Assembly: GCF_012163145.1 (NCBI RefSeq)
Contig: NZ_JAAVTX010000005.1
Coordinates: forward strand, 186,001 to 250,000
DNA: 64,000 bases
DNA from: Falsiroseomonas frigidaquae
Lineage (GTDB): Bacteria > Pseudomonadota > Alphaproteobacteria > Acetobacterales > Acetobacteraceae
Direction: 5' to 3'
The stretch's first letter is position 1. Each line of letters starts with the position of its first letter. This document shows, piece after piece, positions 33,068 to 41,944 of the stretch. The translations under genes and the position numbers were made by a program. Below the pieces are notes generated by a model, which worked only from the letters and a program-made list of their open reading frames with translations, had not been told where the DNA came from and searched no databases.

Positions 33068-34045
33068 TCAACCGGTCTGCTGGATCGCCGACAGGCGCCA
33101 GGACTCACCCGGGAAGCGGGTATAGGTGAGGATCTCGGTGACCACCTGCGGCTCCGTCGGATGGCCCTCGACCACCTTGCCGGAGGCGTCGGTGGTGACG
33201 TCCACGATGGAGTAGCGCATCGCCACCGTCGCGTAGTGCTGGCCGTTCTCCTGCCAGGCCTCGGACAGGTCGCCGGCTTCAAGCTTCGTGCCGCTGGTGG
33301 TGTTGGTCCAGCCGCGGGCGCGCAGGTCCTTGAGGTCCTGGGCGAAGTAGTTGGTCATCTCCGAGGTGGACAGGCGGCGCAGCGCCTCCAGGTCCTGGCG
33401 CGACCAGGCATCGTTCACCGCCTGCAGGTTCTGCTCGAATTCCTGATAGTCGGATTCGACGATCTGCAGCGGCGCGGTGGCCACCTCCGGCGCGGCCGGC
33501 GCCGGCATCGGGCCAGCCGCGGCGGCCCTGCCGCCCATCATCGGCCGCGGGTTCGCATCACCCTGCATGTCACGCGCATGGACATTGGGCGGGCCACCGG
33601 CCGTGGCTTCCCGGCGGCTGCGGAACATCCGCATCACCAGCCAGATCACGCCGCCGATCAGCGCCACCTGCAGCAGCAGGCCGAGGATGGAGGCGAAGCC
33701 GCCCAGGCCGCCGAACAGGCCGGCGCCGAGGAACATGCCGATCAGCCCGGCGCCCAGAAGGCCGCCCATCAGGCCGGAGCGCATGCCGCCGCGCGCCGCC
33801 GTGGCGCCGGCCGCGGCCGTGCCAGCGGTGGCCGCGCCGGTGGTGGCGGCAGCCGGACCGGTCTGGGTGCGCTGGAACTGCGTCGCCCCGCCCGGGGAGG
33901 TGCTGGTCGAAGGCGGCGCCTGGTAGGTGCGGGTGCCACGGCTGCCGGAGGAGAAGCCCCCGCCGCGGCGCGCTTCGGCCAGGGCTGGGGCGAGCGCCAG
34001 GGCCACGACGGCGATGGCGGCCATGAAGGATGCTTTGCGGCGCAT
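33068..34045 (-). CDS. Tim44-like domain membrane protein
   Basis: 325 residues from the ATG giving MRRKASFMAAIAVV. A signal/anchor helix is followed by a Ser/Thr/Ala-rich linker, then a long Gly-rich membrane hairpin (about 87-143, with GLMGGLLGAGLIGMFLGAG). The C-terminal Tim44-like domain (about 195-325) contains NDAWSRQDLEALRRLSTSEM and ends in GESWRLSAIQQTG. Bacterial proteins of this plan are of uncertain function and may bind membranes or secretion machinery. It is upstream of rplY in the same direction but separated by a stem-loop. Confidence 0.83.
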   Translation of the reverse strand: MRRKASFMAAIAVVALALAPALAEARRGGGFSSGSRGTRTYQAPPSTSTSPGGATQFQRTQTGPAAATTGAATAGTAAAGATAARGGMRSGLMGGLLGAGLIGMFLGAGLFGGLGGFASILGLLLQVALIGGVIWLVMRMFRSRREATAGGPPNVHARDMQGDANPRPMMGGRAAAAGPMPAPAAPEVATAPLQIVESDYQEFEQNLQAVNDAWSRQDLEALRRLSTSEMTNYFAQDLKDLRARGWTNTTSGTKLEAGDLSEAWQENGQHYATVAMRYSIVDVTTDASGKVVEGHPTEPQVVTEILTYTRFPGESWRLSAIQQTG

Positions 34046-34145
34046 TGGGGCTCCGTGACTCCGGTCTGGGTTTCCTCGCTGTAATATAGGGCTTCGCCGG
34101 CGAATTGCGATGCCCCCCGCTTGAGCCACCTCCTGGTCCGGCCGA

Positions 34146-35309
34146 TCAGGCTTCCAGGGGCAGTTCCAGCGCCAGCAGCAACCCGCCCTGCGGCGCCGTC
34201 TCGATGCGCAGCCGGCCGCAATGCAGCTCCGCGATGCGCTGCGCGGCGGCGATGCCCAGCCCCGAGCCCTCCAGCCCCCGGCCGAGCCAGGCGGTCGGCG
34301 CCAGGGGCGCACGCAGGTCGGCCAGCGCCGCCTCGGTCATCTCGAGCCCCGGGCAGATGAGGCGGATGCTGTACAGCCCGTCCTCCGCCACGCATTCGAT
34401 CTGGATGCTCATGCCGGGCGTGGCGCGGCGAGCGATCTCCCGCAATCCGCAGGCCAGCGCCTCCGCCACCAGCGCCGGATCGGCGCGCAGGCTGGGCGCA
34501 TGGTCCACCTCCGGCGCGAAGGCCCGGACCCGCTGCCGCTCCATCACCGGCCCGGCCAGGGCGATGGCCGCCTGTGCCATGCGGCCCAGCGCCATCGGCC
34601 GTACCGGCAGGCTATGGGTGCCGCCATCCAGCCGGGCGAACAGCGTCGCATCCTCCAGCAAGGAGAGCAGATGCTCCGCCGCCTCATCCATGTCGCGCAG
34701 CCAGTCGAGCCTGGCGGACCCTCCGCCGCCGGCTTCCGCATCACGCCGCAGCAGGCCGGCGAAGCCGGAGACGATGCCGATCGGCGTGCGGAACTCATGG
34801 TTCATCGCCGCCAGGAACCCGGCCTTGGCCTGCGCCGCCGCCTCGGCCCGCGCCTGGGCCCGGCGGGCCTCGGCCTCGGCCTGCTCCGCCCGCTGCCGCG
34901 CCGTCACCAACCCCTGCTCGTAGCGGCGATAGACGGTGGCATCGAACAGCGAGGTCCGCACCAGGGCGTCGCCGCCTTCCGCCAGAAGCTGCGAATGGGC
35001 CAGCACGGGCAGACGCTGGCCGGCGGCGCAGGCCAGTTCCAGCGCCACCGCCTCCACCGCCCCGCCGGCCCGCAGCCGCGGCGCGTGCCGCGTCTCGTGC
35101 ATGATCCGGCCGGGCGGGGTCAGCAGGTCACGGAAGCGCCCGGCGAGCAGGCCGGTACGGGGCTTGCCGATCCAGCGTTGCAGGGTGCGGTTGGCGCGGA
35201 CCATGGCGCCGTCCTGGATGCGCCAGGAGACGTAGCCGCAGGGTGCGTCCTCGTAGAAATCCTCGATGCTCTCGGCCAGGGCCGCCTGCGGCATGTTCAG
35301 ATCAGGCAT
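34146..35309 (-). CDS. PAS-domain sensor with DHp and degenerate histidine-kinase ATPase domain
   Basis: 387 residues, soluble. A PAS domain covers about 12-125, with DAPCGYVSWRIQDGAMVRAN. A coiled coil of Ala/Glu/Arg follows (about 128-165), then an H-box with His171 in AAMNHEFRTPIG. The CA domain keeps a G box (GLEGSGLGIAAAQRIAE), but the N-box reads ALACGLREIARR without the Mg-binding Asn, and the D-box reads LICPGLEM without the adenine-binding Asp. It may be a phosphotransfer or scaffold protein rather than an active kinase. Its start overlaps the upstream RsbQ-like gene by 13 bases. Confidence 0.8.
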   Translation of the reverse strand: MPDLNMPQAALAESIEDFYEDAPCGYVSWRIQDGAMVRANRTLQRWIGKPRTGLLAGRFRDLLTPPGRIMHETRHAPRLRAGGAVEAVALELACAAGQRLPVLAHSQLLAEGGDALVRTSLFDATVYRRYEQGLVTARQRAEQAEAEARRAQARAEAAAQAKAGFLAAMNHEFRTPIGIVSGFAGLLRRDAEAGGGGSARLDWLRDMDEAAEHLLSLLEDATLFARLDGGTHSLPVRPMALGRMAQAAIALAGPVMERQRVRAFAPEVDHAPSLRADPALVAEALACGLREIARRATPGMSIQIECVAEDGLYSIRLICPGLEMTEAALADLRAPLAPTAWLGRGLEGSGLGIAAAQRIAELHCGRLRIETAPQGGLLLALELPLEA

Positions 35310-36169
35310 GGCTGGCCCGGATCGGCCAGGAAGCTGCGGATCGCTGCCACGGTTTCCTCCGGCGCCGAAAGATGCGGGCAATGGCCCGAGACCTCCAGCG
35401 TCACCAGCACCGCATCGGGCAGTTGCGCGCTGACGAAGGCGCCGACGCTGGGCGGGGCGATGGAATCATCCCGGCATTGCAGCACCAGGGTCCGCGTCGG
35501 TACCCGCGCCAGATCGGCGCGATTGTCGGAGGTGAAGGTGGTGCGGGCGAAGCCGACCGCCACAGCGGGGTCCATCCGGCAGAACCGCCCGGCCATCTCC
35601 TCGGCCAGTTCCGGCCGGTCCGGATTGCCCGCGACGGCCGGTGCCATGGCGGCCGCCCAGCCATCCTGGTCCGCCTGCAGCAGGCCGAGCAGGGCCTCGA
35701 TGTCCTCCGCCGAGAAGCCGCCGACATAGTCGCCATCGTCGATGTAGCGGGGGGACGGGTTCAGCAGCACCAGCTTCGCGAAATGCGCCGGCGCCTTGGC
35801 CGCGGCCAGCACGCCGATGCTGGCGCTGACGGAATGGCCGACATAAACCAGTTGCTCCGGCCCCAGCGCCTGGCAGATCCCGAGGACATCCTCGGCATAG
35901 CCGTCCAGCCTGCCATGGCGGCGCGCATCATAGGGCGCGGTGGCATCGCCGGCGCCGACATGGTCGAACAGGATCACCTCATGGTCCCGCGCCAGCAGCG
36001 GCGCGACCAGTCGCCAGATCGTCTGGTCGCAGCCGAAGCCGTGCGCAAAAAGCAGGCGCGTGGGTCCGCCACCCAGGCGTCGAACATTGTGCAGCGTGAG
36101 GGTGTCAGGGTTGGGCAAGAAGCAGGCTCCGGTAGAGACGGCCACCCGGCCGCCTCGGCGCGTTTCCAT
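35297..36169 (-). CDS. RsbQ-like alpha/beta hydrolase
   Basis: 290 residues from ATG 36169. Signature blocks closely follow Bacillus RsbQ: LLFAHGFGCDQTIWR, FDHVGAGDATAPYD, VGHSVSASIGVLAA with Ser113, LNPSPRYIDDGDYVGGFS, LQCRDDSIAPPSVGAFV with Asp235, and SGHCPHLSAPEET with His263. RsbQ activates the PAS-domain phosphatase RsbP in energy-stress signalling, apparently through a small hydrophobic ligand; plant KAI2/D14 receptors are relatives. Here the downstream overlapping gene encodes a PAS-domain protein, which strongly suggests a working pair. Confidence 0.9.
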   Translation of the reverse strand: METRRGGRVAVSTGACFLPNPDTLTLHNVRRLGGGPTRLLFAHGFGCDQTIWRLVAPLLARDHEVILFDHVGAGDATAPYDARRHGRLDGYAEDVLGICQALGPEQLVYVGHSVSASIGVLAAAKAPAHFAKLVLLNPSPRYIDDGDYVGGFSAEDIEALLGLLQADQDGWAAAMAPAVAGNPDRPELAEEMAGRFCRMDPAVAVGFARTTFTSDNRADLARVPTRTLVLQCRDDSIAPPSVGAFVSAQLPDAVLVTLEVSGHCPHLSAPEETVAAIRSFLADPGQPCLI

Positions 36170-36289
36170 CAATCATGTTGTGGAAAGCTTAATGATGGGC
36201 CCGTCGCCACTGCACGAAGGCTTGTGCTCGGCCACCGCCGCGTCTGCCTCGCCTTCGCCGCGACCTCCGGCCCCATCAGTTCCGCCGCT

Positions 36290-37621
36290 TCAAGCCCCCG
36301 CCAGGGTCAACCCCTCGATCCGGATGGTCGGCGCATCCATGCCGCGGCGGAAGGTCAGGTCATTCGCCGCCGTCAGGTTCAGGAAGATGTCGCGCAGGTT
36401 GCCGGCGATGGTGATCTCGCTCACCGCCTCCGCCAGCGCGCCGTTGCGGATCATGAAGCCGGCGGCGCCGCGGCTGTAGTCGCCGGTCACGCCATTCACC
36501 CCCATGCCGATCAGGTCGGTCACATAGAGGCCTTCCCGGATATCCGCCATCAGCTCGGTGGGCGTCATGCTGCCCGGCTCCAGCCACAGGTTGGAGGCCG
36601 CCGGGCCGGGCGGGCCGCCGGTGCCGCGGCTGGCATGGCCGGTGCTGGCCAGGCCGAGCTGCCGGGCACTGCGCCAATCCAGGATCCAGCTCATCAGCAC
36701 CCCATCCTCCACGATGGCGCGCGGCTGGCCGGCCATGCCCTCGCCATCGAAGGGGCGGGACCGCAGGCCGCGCGGGCGGGTCGGGTCGTCGCGCACCGTC
36801 AGGCCCTTGGCCAGCACCTGCGTGCCGATCCGGTCCGCCAGGAAGGAGGTGCCACGCGCGACGGAAGCGCCGTTGATCGCCCCCAGCAGATGCCCGAGCA
36901 GGGAGGAGGCGACCCGCGGATCGAACACCACGGGAATCCGCGCCGTCTTCGCCCGCACCGGGTTCAGCCGGGCGATCGCCTTCTCCGCCGCCCGCCGCCC
37001 GATCGCGGCCGGGTCCTCGAGGTCGGCCCGATGGACGACGGAGGACCATTCATAATCCCGCTCCATCCCCGTGCCCTGCCCGGCCAGCGCGGTGCAGGAC
37101 AGGCTGTGCGAGGTGCGGACATACTGCCCCGCGAAGCCGGCGGAGGTGGCGAGCGCGATGCGGATGCGGCCCCAGCTGGCATCGGCGCCCTCGCTGTTGG
37201 TCACGCCGGCCACCGCCAGCGCCGCATCCTCCGCCGCCGCGGCGCGGGCGATCAGGTGCTCCGCCGTGGGTTCGGTGGCATCCGCCAGGTCCAGCGGCCC
37301 GGCGTCGCGCGGCGCGTCGAAATGGTCCGCCAGCCCGCCGAACGGGTCCTCCGGCACCACCTTCGCCATCGCCACCGCGCGTTCCGCCAGCGCGGCGAAG
37401 CCGGCGGGGTCGGCGACGGTGGTGGAGACGATGGCCTGGCGCTGGCCGAGGAACACGCGCAGCCCGATGTCGAAGCCTTCGGACCGCTCCAGCTGCTCGA
37501 CCCGGCCGAGGCGGCGCGAGACGGAGAGGGATTCATTGCTCACCTGCAGCGCATCCGCCGCATCCGCACCGGCCCGGCGGGCGGCGGCGACGAGGTCGGA
37601 AAGGTGGTTCAGGTCGCTCAT
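36290..37621 (-). CDS. pmbA: TldD/PmbA-family metalloprotease subunit PmbA (TldE)
   Basis: 443 residues. The family plan is clear: N-terminal helical region with VSRRLGRVEQLERSEGFDIG and LRVFLGQRQAIVSTT, and a C-terminal beta-rich domain with LGHLLGAINGASVARGTSFL, FDGEGMAGQP and MGVNGVTGDYSRGAAGFMI. PmbA lacks the zinc motif and pairs with TldD to degrade or process peptides. No tldD gene is in the window, which is usual. It is in the same direction as the RsbQ-like gene downstream, 120 bases away. Confidence 0.92.
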   Translation of the reverse strand: MSDLNHLSDLVAAARRAGADAADALQVSNESLSVSRRLGRVEQLERSEGFDIGLRVFLGQRQAIVSTTVADPAGFAALAERAVAMAKVVPEDPFGGLADHFDAPRDAGPLDLADATEPTAEHLIARAAAAEDAALAVAGVTNSEGADASWGRIRIALATSAGFAGQYVRTSHSLSCTALAGQGTGMERDYEWSSVVHRADLEDPAAIGRRAAEKAIARLNPVRAKTARIPVVFDPRVASSLLGHLLGAINGASVARGTSFLADRIGTQVLAKGLTVRDDPTRPRGLRSRPFDGEGMAGQPRAIVEDGVLMSWILDWRSARQLGLASTGHASRGTGGPPGPAASNLWLEPGSMTPTELMADIREGLYVTDLIGMGVNGVTGDYSRGAAGFMIRNGALAEAVSEITIAGNLRDIFLNLTAANDLTFRRGMDAPTIRIEGLTLAGA

Positions 37622-37764
37622 GCTCGCTCCGCATCCTGGTCATTCGGGGCCGCTTCGGGGCGTGTCGAGGTCGTTTCGCGGCTGGCCGGCCGTGCCCGTT
37701 GCCGCGCAGGCTCAACAACCACGATCCGCGCGGGCAAGCCAGCCCGGCCCGGGTGATTGCCGGA

Positions 37765-40700
37765 TCAGCCCGGCGCCACACCCTCCCGCGCCGCCATCCA
37801 GTCCAGCGCCAGGTCGAACAGCGCGGCGCCGCCGATCCGGTGGCGGGCCAGCGCCGCCCAGGGCTGCGGCGGCCGCCAGTGGGGCGGGACGCGCCGGCGC
37901 ATCACCGCATCCTCGCCGCGCTCCCGGCACCAGGCTTCCGCCACCGCGGCAGCCTCCGCCGCCCGGCCCTTCAGCCCGAGCAGCCCGACCAGCGCATAGG
38001 TGGTACCCCGCCGATAGGACCGGCCGCCGGCCAATTGCCGCGCCAGGTCCAGCGCCGGCTGATACTCGCCCACCGCGATGGCCAGGAACAGCAGCGCCAA
38101 TTGGCAATGCGGGTCGGTGGGCGGATCCGAGGGCGGGTTCGCGGGTGAGTCCGGGGGTGAGTCCGGGGGCAGGCCGAAATCCGCCATCACCTGCCGCAGC
38201 TCCGCGGCCGTGGGCGGCGCGCCGGCCGCCAGCAGGCGGTACAGCCGGCCGCCGGGCGTCGCGAAATCCTGCGCGCCGGCCAGCGTCATGACGGGGGCTG
38301 CGCCGGTTTCGGCGAAGGCGGCCAGGGCCGGCGCCGCCATGCGGATCGCCTCCGCCCGGTTCAGGTCGGCATGGTCCAGCGTCGGCAGCCCCAGCGCCTC
38401 GAAGGGCACGCCGAGGGCCTGCCAGCGCTCCGCCGAATCATTCAGCACGGCGAAGGGAAGCGGCGGCCGGCGGCAGACCAGCAGCATCCGCCCGGGCCGG
38501 CCCGCGCTGCCGGCGATCAGCGCCTGCATCTCGGCCTCCGCCGCCCCCTGCCCCGGATGCACCGGATAGGCGTCGAGCGCGATCACCCGGCCGGGCCGCC
38601 AGGGGCCATCGGCCAGGATGCGGTCCACCAGCCAGGCCAGGTAGCCGGCGACGGAATAGCCGACCAGGATGTCGGGCCGCAGCCAGTCCATCGCCGCCAC
38701 CTGCCGGGCGATCTCCTGCGCGCAGCCCAGCCAGGCCGCATCATCCAGCAGGGTGCGCCCGTCCAGCTCCGCGCTGAAGCCCCAGACCTCGTGGTCCGGC
38801 AGGGCATTGGCGGCGAACATGGCGACGGGCGCCAGGTGCCCGAGGAAGCTCGGCATGCCGAGCACCATGCCCTTCGACAGGCCCCGCGCATGGCGCAGCC
38901 GCTGCAACGTGATCCGGCTGCGGAAATCGAAGCGGCCCAACGGGGTGGGGCCCAACGGGGTGGGGCCCAGCGGGGTGGGCGGCGCCGTCGCCTGCTGTCG
39001 CGCCAGCAGCCGGGCCAGGCCCCGCGGCGTGGGATCGCCGAGGAAGGCGGCCGGGCTCAGCGGCCGGCCGGTGTGGCGCTCCACCGCCAGCGTCAGCTCC
39101 AGCAGCTTCAGCGAATCGCCGCCGAGCGCGAAGAAATCCCCCGCCGGGTCCACCGCCGGAAGGCCCAGCACCCGCGCCCAGGCCGCCCGCAGGGCGCCCG
39201 GCAGGCCATCCGCCCCCTCCCCCGGCATCCCGGCCGGTTCAGGCTGCGGCAGCAGCAGCGCCAGCAGCGCCCGGCCATCCACCTTGCCGCCGGGCAGCAG
39301 GGGCAGTTCCGCGACGCGCCGGAAGCGGGCCGGCACCATGTAGCGGGGCAGCCGGGCCGCCAGCCAGGCGCCAGGGTCGGCCGGCAGGTCGTGATCCGCC
39401 ACCAGGAAGGCGATCAGCTGCGTCGCGCCATCCTGGTCACGCGGCTGCACGGAAACCTGCGCGCAGCCGGGCATGGCGCGCAGCGTCGCCTCGATCTCCA
39501 GCAGGGAGACACGCTGGCCGTTCACCTTCAGCAGCCGGTCCCGCCGCCCCTGCACCACCATGCAGCCATCCGGCAGCAGCCGGACAACGTCGCCGGTATG
39601 ATACAGCCGGCGCCCACCGCCACGCGGGTCCGGCGGGAACCGCGCAGGGTCCACCCGCCCCTCCACCCAATCGCCCAGCGCATGCAGGCAGGAGCTGATG
39701 ACCAGCTCCCCCGCCTCGCCTTCCGCCGCCGGCCGGCCGGCCTCGTCCAGCAGCAGGAACTCCGCCACCGGGTAGATCCGGCCATTCGGCACCAGGGCGC
39801 CGGGGGGCAGCGCCTCGGTCCGGTCGGACCAGAAGAAGATCATGCTCTCCGTGCTGCCATACAGGTTCTGCACCTCGCAGCCCGGCGGCAGATGGGCGCG
39901 GGCCAGGGCGATGTCGTCGCGCAGCAGCGGTTCGCCGGCGAAGCGTATACAAGCCGCCTGGCGCAGTGCCGCCGCCGCCTCCGGCATCGCCGCGATGGTG
40001 CGGAACAGGGAGGGGGTGAACCGCAGGTGGTTCACGCCGAAACGGGTGATGGCGCCGAACATGCCGGACAGCCCATCCCCCCGCATGTCGTGCAGGCACA
40101 GCGTGCCGCCGCGGAACAGGAAGACCAGCGCATGGTGCAGCACGCCGAAATTGGCATGCGAGCCGGCGATCATCACCGTGTCGCCCGGCCCCACCCCCAT
40201 CACCATGGCGGAGCATTGCACCTTCGCCTGCACCGTCTCCTGCGCATAGACCACCAGCTTCGGCTGGCCGGAGGAGCCGGAGGTGGCGAAGAGGAAGGCC
40301 GGCACCGCCGCATCCAGCCCGCCCGGCACCAGTGGCTGGGGCGCCAGCGGAAAGGACAGGCGCAGGGCCGGCCGGTCGCCCGCGGCCTGCACCGCCGCCG
40401 CATCGCCATCATGCAGCACCAGCGCCGCCCCCGCCGCCTCCAGCAGCGCGGCGTTGCGGGCGGGCGGGTTGGCGAGTTCCACCATCAGCATCGGCCGGCC
40501 CGCCGCGGCGCAGGCGAACCAGGCGGCGATGTAGCCCATGCCGGCGGGCAGCAGCAGCGCCACCGGCCCCGGCGGCGCCGCGGCCGCCCGGATCGCCGCC
40601 GCCAGCGCGCCGACCTGGCCGAGCAGCTCCGCGAAGCTCACCCGCCCGGCGGCGGAGACGATGGCCGGCCGGTCCGCATGGCGCGCGGCGACCTCGGCCA

Positions 40701-40806
40701 GGCTCTCGCAGAGCGTCATCGCCAGCGCCCCGGCCGGCGGCGACGGCAGGGTGGACCGGCGCCAGGGGGCGTCAGACGCCAGCGGATCGGCCCCCGCCAC
40801 GCTCAT
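37765..40806 (-). CDS. Single-module NRPS-like synthetase: adenylation, carrier, thioesterase
   Basis: 1013 residues, starting at the ATG overlapping the previous stop (ATGA). An adenylation domain covers about 30-525: FLFATSGSSGQPK core motif at 171-183, YGSTE at 316-320, YHTGD at 402-406 and the catalytic Lys508 in PGGKVDG. A carrier domain follows with Ser565 in LGGDSLKLLEL. A type I thioesterase begins after a TPLGP repeat, with Ser718 in VGYSVAGYLAW. After a Pro/Asp/Ser linker (about 880-900) comes a helical C-terminal region of unknown fold. There is no condensation domain, so it likely activates and releases or dimerises one acid. Confidence 0.88.
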   Translation of the reverse strand: MSVAGADPLASDAPWRRSTLPSPPAGALAMTLCESLAEVAARHADRPAIVSAAGRVSFAELLGQVGALAAAIRAAAAPPGPVALLLPAGMGYIAAWFACAAAGRPMLMVELANPPARNAALLEAAGAALVLHDGDAAAVQAAGDRPALRLSFPLAPQPLVPGGLDAAVPAFLFATSGSSGQPKLVVYAQETVQAKVQCSAMVMGVGPGDTVMIAGSHANFGVLHHALVFLFRGGTLCLHDMRGDGLSGMFGAITRFGVNHLRFTPSLFRTIAAMPEAAAALRQAACIRFAGEPLLRDDIALARAHLPPGCEVQNLYGSTESMIFFWSDRTEALPPGALVPNGRIYPVAEFLLLDEAGRPAAEGEAGELVISSCLHALGDWVEGRVDPARFPPDPRGGGRRLYHTGDVVRLLPDGCMVVQGRRDRLLKVNGQRVSLLEIEATLRAMPGCAQVSVQPRDQDGATQLIAFLVADHDLPADPGAWLAARLPRYMVPARFRRVAELPLLPGGKVDGRALLALLLPQPEPAGMPGEGADGLPGALRAAWARVLGLPAVDPAGDFFALGGDSLKLLELTLAVERHTGRPLSPAAFLGDPTPRGLARLLARQQATAPPTPLGPTPLGPTPLGRFDFRSRITLQRLRHARGLSKGMVLGMPSFLGHLAPVAMFAANALPDHEVWGFSAELDGRTLLDDAAWLGCAQEIARQVAAMDWLRPDILVGYSVAGYLAWLVDRILADGPWRPGRVIALDAYPVHPGQGAAEAEMQALIAGSAGRPGRMLLVCRRPPLPFAVLNDSAERWQALGVPFEALGLPTLDHADLNRAEAIRMAAPALAAFAETGAAPVMTLAGAQDFATPGGRLYRLLAAGAPPTAAELRQVMADFGLPPDSPPDSPANPPSDPPTDPHCQLALLFLAIAVGEYQPALDLARQLAGGRSYRRGTTYALVGLLGLKGRAAEAAAVAEAWCRERGEDAVMRRRVPPHWRPPQPWAALARHRIGGAALFDLALDWMAAREGVAPG
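38936..38980. repeat. 15-bp tandem repeat, three copies, inside the synthetase gene
   Basis: Units at 38936-38950, 38951-38965 and 38966-38980. The first two are identical and the third differs at two bases. They encode TPLGP repeats in the linker between the carrier and thioesterase domains, so copy number would alter linker length without a frameshift. Confidence 0.85.
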
Positions 40807-41885
40807 CCCGCCGCGGCCTCCGGCAGCGCGAGCCCCGCGGGCCAGCGTACCGGCACCGGCACCACCGCCGCCCGGGCGAAGCTGGCGGTGGTGATCAGCA
40901 CCGGCACCGGCCGGCCGCCCTGCAGGCGGAAGCCCACCTGCCCGGTCTGCGCCCGGGTCGCGGCGCCCGGGAAGGGGCGGAAGGACAGGAAATCCTGGCT
41001 CGCCACCTGCAGCAGCCGGATGCCCCCGGCCGCATCGACCAGGCCGCGCAGCTCCTGCCACCAGGCGGCCTCGGCCGGGGCGTAGCGGGCGAGGCGCAGC
41101 CCGGCCTCCGCCGCCGAGCAGGGACGGCCGAGGAAGCGCTCGATGTTGTGGTGGGTGGCGGCATCGACCGCCGCAGCCGGCGGGGCCGGCACCTCGCGCA
41201 TGCGGGCGGCGAAATCGCCGAGATGCGACTGCACCAGCAGGCGCACCTGCCCTGCCGCCCCCAGCGCCGCCGCCATCGCCTCCAGCGCCCGCGCATAGGC
41301 CTCGGTGCGGGCCGTGGGAATGTCGTTCACCCACTGCGCCACGCCGTTGTTCAGGACGATGTGATAGACCATGCCGGGCGGGTAGACCGCGCCCAGCCGC
41401 CGCTTCAGCCGCGCGATCATGTGCAGGAACAGCAGCTCCGCGATCCCTGCCTCGAAGCCCAGCGGGCGAGAGAAATCGGGCCGCGTGGTGGCGTGGTAGC
41501 CGCCATTGTAGCTCATGAAGAAGGGGATCGGCGCGGCGCGGGCGACATGTGCCGCCAGGCGCTGGCGCAGGCCGGGCCGCAGATGCGCGAGGCGGCCCTT
41601 GGACTGGTGGTTGAACTCGTGCCCCAGCAGCACGCCGAGGATCGCCTCCACCGGGTCCGATGTGCCACCGGTCGCCGCGACGGGCGCCTCGGCGAAGGCG
41701 GCGCGGGCGAAATCGGTGCAATCCGCCAGATAGGCCGCGATGCGGGCGCCCGCCTCGGCAGATTCCATATCGCCGGGCGGGCCGGTCCCATCCTGCGGGA
41801 TCGGCTCGTAGACGGTGTCCGGGACAGGCGGCACGACCTTGGCGTCGGGCGGCCTGTCGCCCGCAATCTGTGGCGCACCGGTCAT
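40803..41885 (-). CDS. Unknown protein, possible PvcA/DIT1 (isocyanide synthase)-like enzyme
   Basis: 360 residues, no signal peptide. The middle (about 85-225) resembles the PvcA/DIT1 plan: IPFFMSYNGGYHATTRPD where PvcA has its FPxKSPN block, then FEAGIAELLFLHMIARLKRR, VYPPGMVYHIVLNNGVAQWV where PvcA has VYPPGA..I.SDG.VF, and RTEAYARALEAM. The similarity is distant, and key basic residues of known isocyanide synthases cannot be confirmed by eye. It is the first gene of a two-gene operon with the A-T-TE synthetase, which supports a biosynthetic role. Confidence 0.5.
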   Translation of the reverse strand: MTGAPQIAGDRPPDAKVVPPVPDTVYEPIPQDGTGPPGDMESAEAGARIAAYLADCTDFARAAFAEAPVAATGGTSDPVEAILGVLLGHEFNHQSKGRLAHLRPGLRQRLAAHVARAAPIPFFMSYNGGYHATTRPDFSRPLGFEAGIAELLFLHMIARLKRRLGAVYPPGMVYHIVLNNGVAQWVNDIPTARTEAYARALEAMAAALGAAGQVRLLVQSHLGDFAARMREVPAPPAAAVDAATHHNIERFLGRPCSAAEAGLRLARYAPAEAAWWQELRGLVDAAGGIRLLQVASQDFLSFRPFPGAATRAQTGQVGFRLQGGRPVPVLITTASFARAAVVPVPVRWPAGLALPEAAAG

Positions 41886-41944
41886 GTCTTCAAACTACCG
41901 AGCGGGTTGCGCCTGCGTCAAATCCGCCGGCGCACCCGAGATGG

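Noticed and set aside
36177-36289. Short frame of about 36 codons between pmbA and the RsbQ-like gene
   Set aside because: It has no ribosome-binding site or family resemblance, and runs into the start of the RsbQ-like gene in another frame.
38371-41085. Open frame of about 900 codons antisense to the synthetase gene
   Set aside because: It has no recognisable domain, is rich in Arg, Gln and His as expected for a shadow of a GC-rich gene, and the opposite strand encodes a clear A-T-TE protein.
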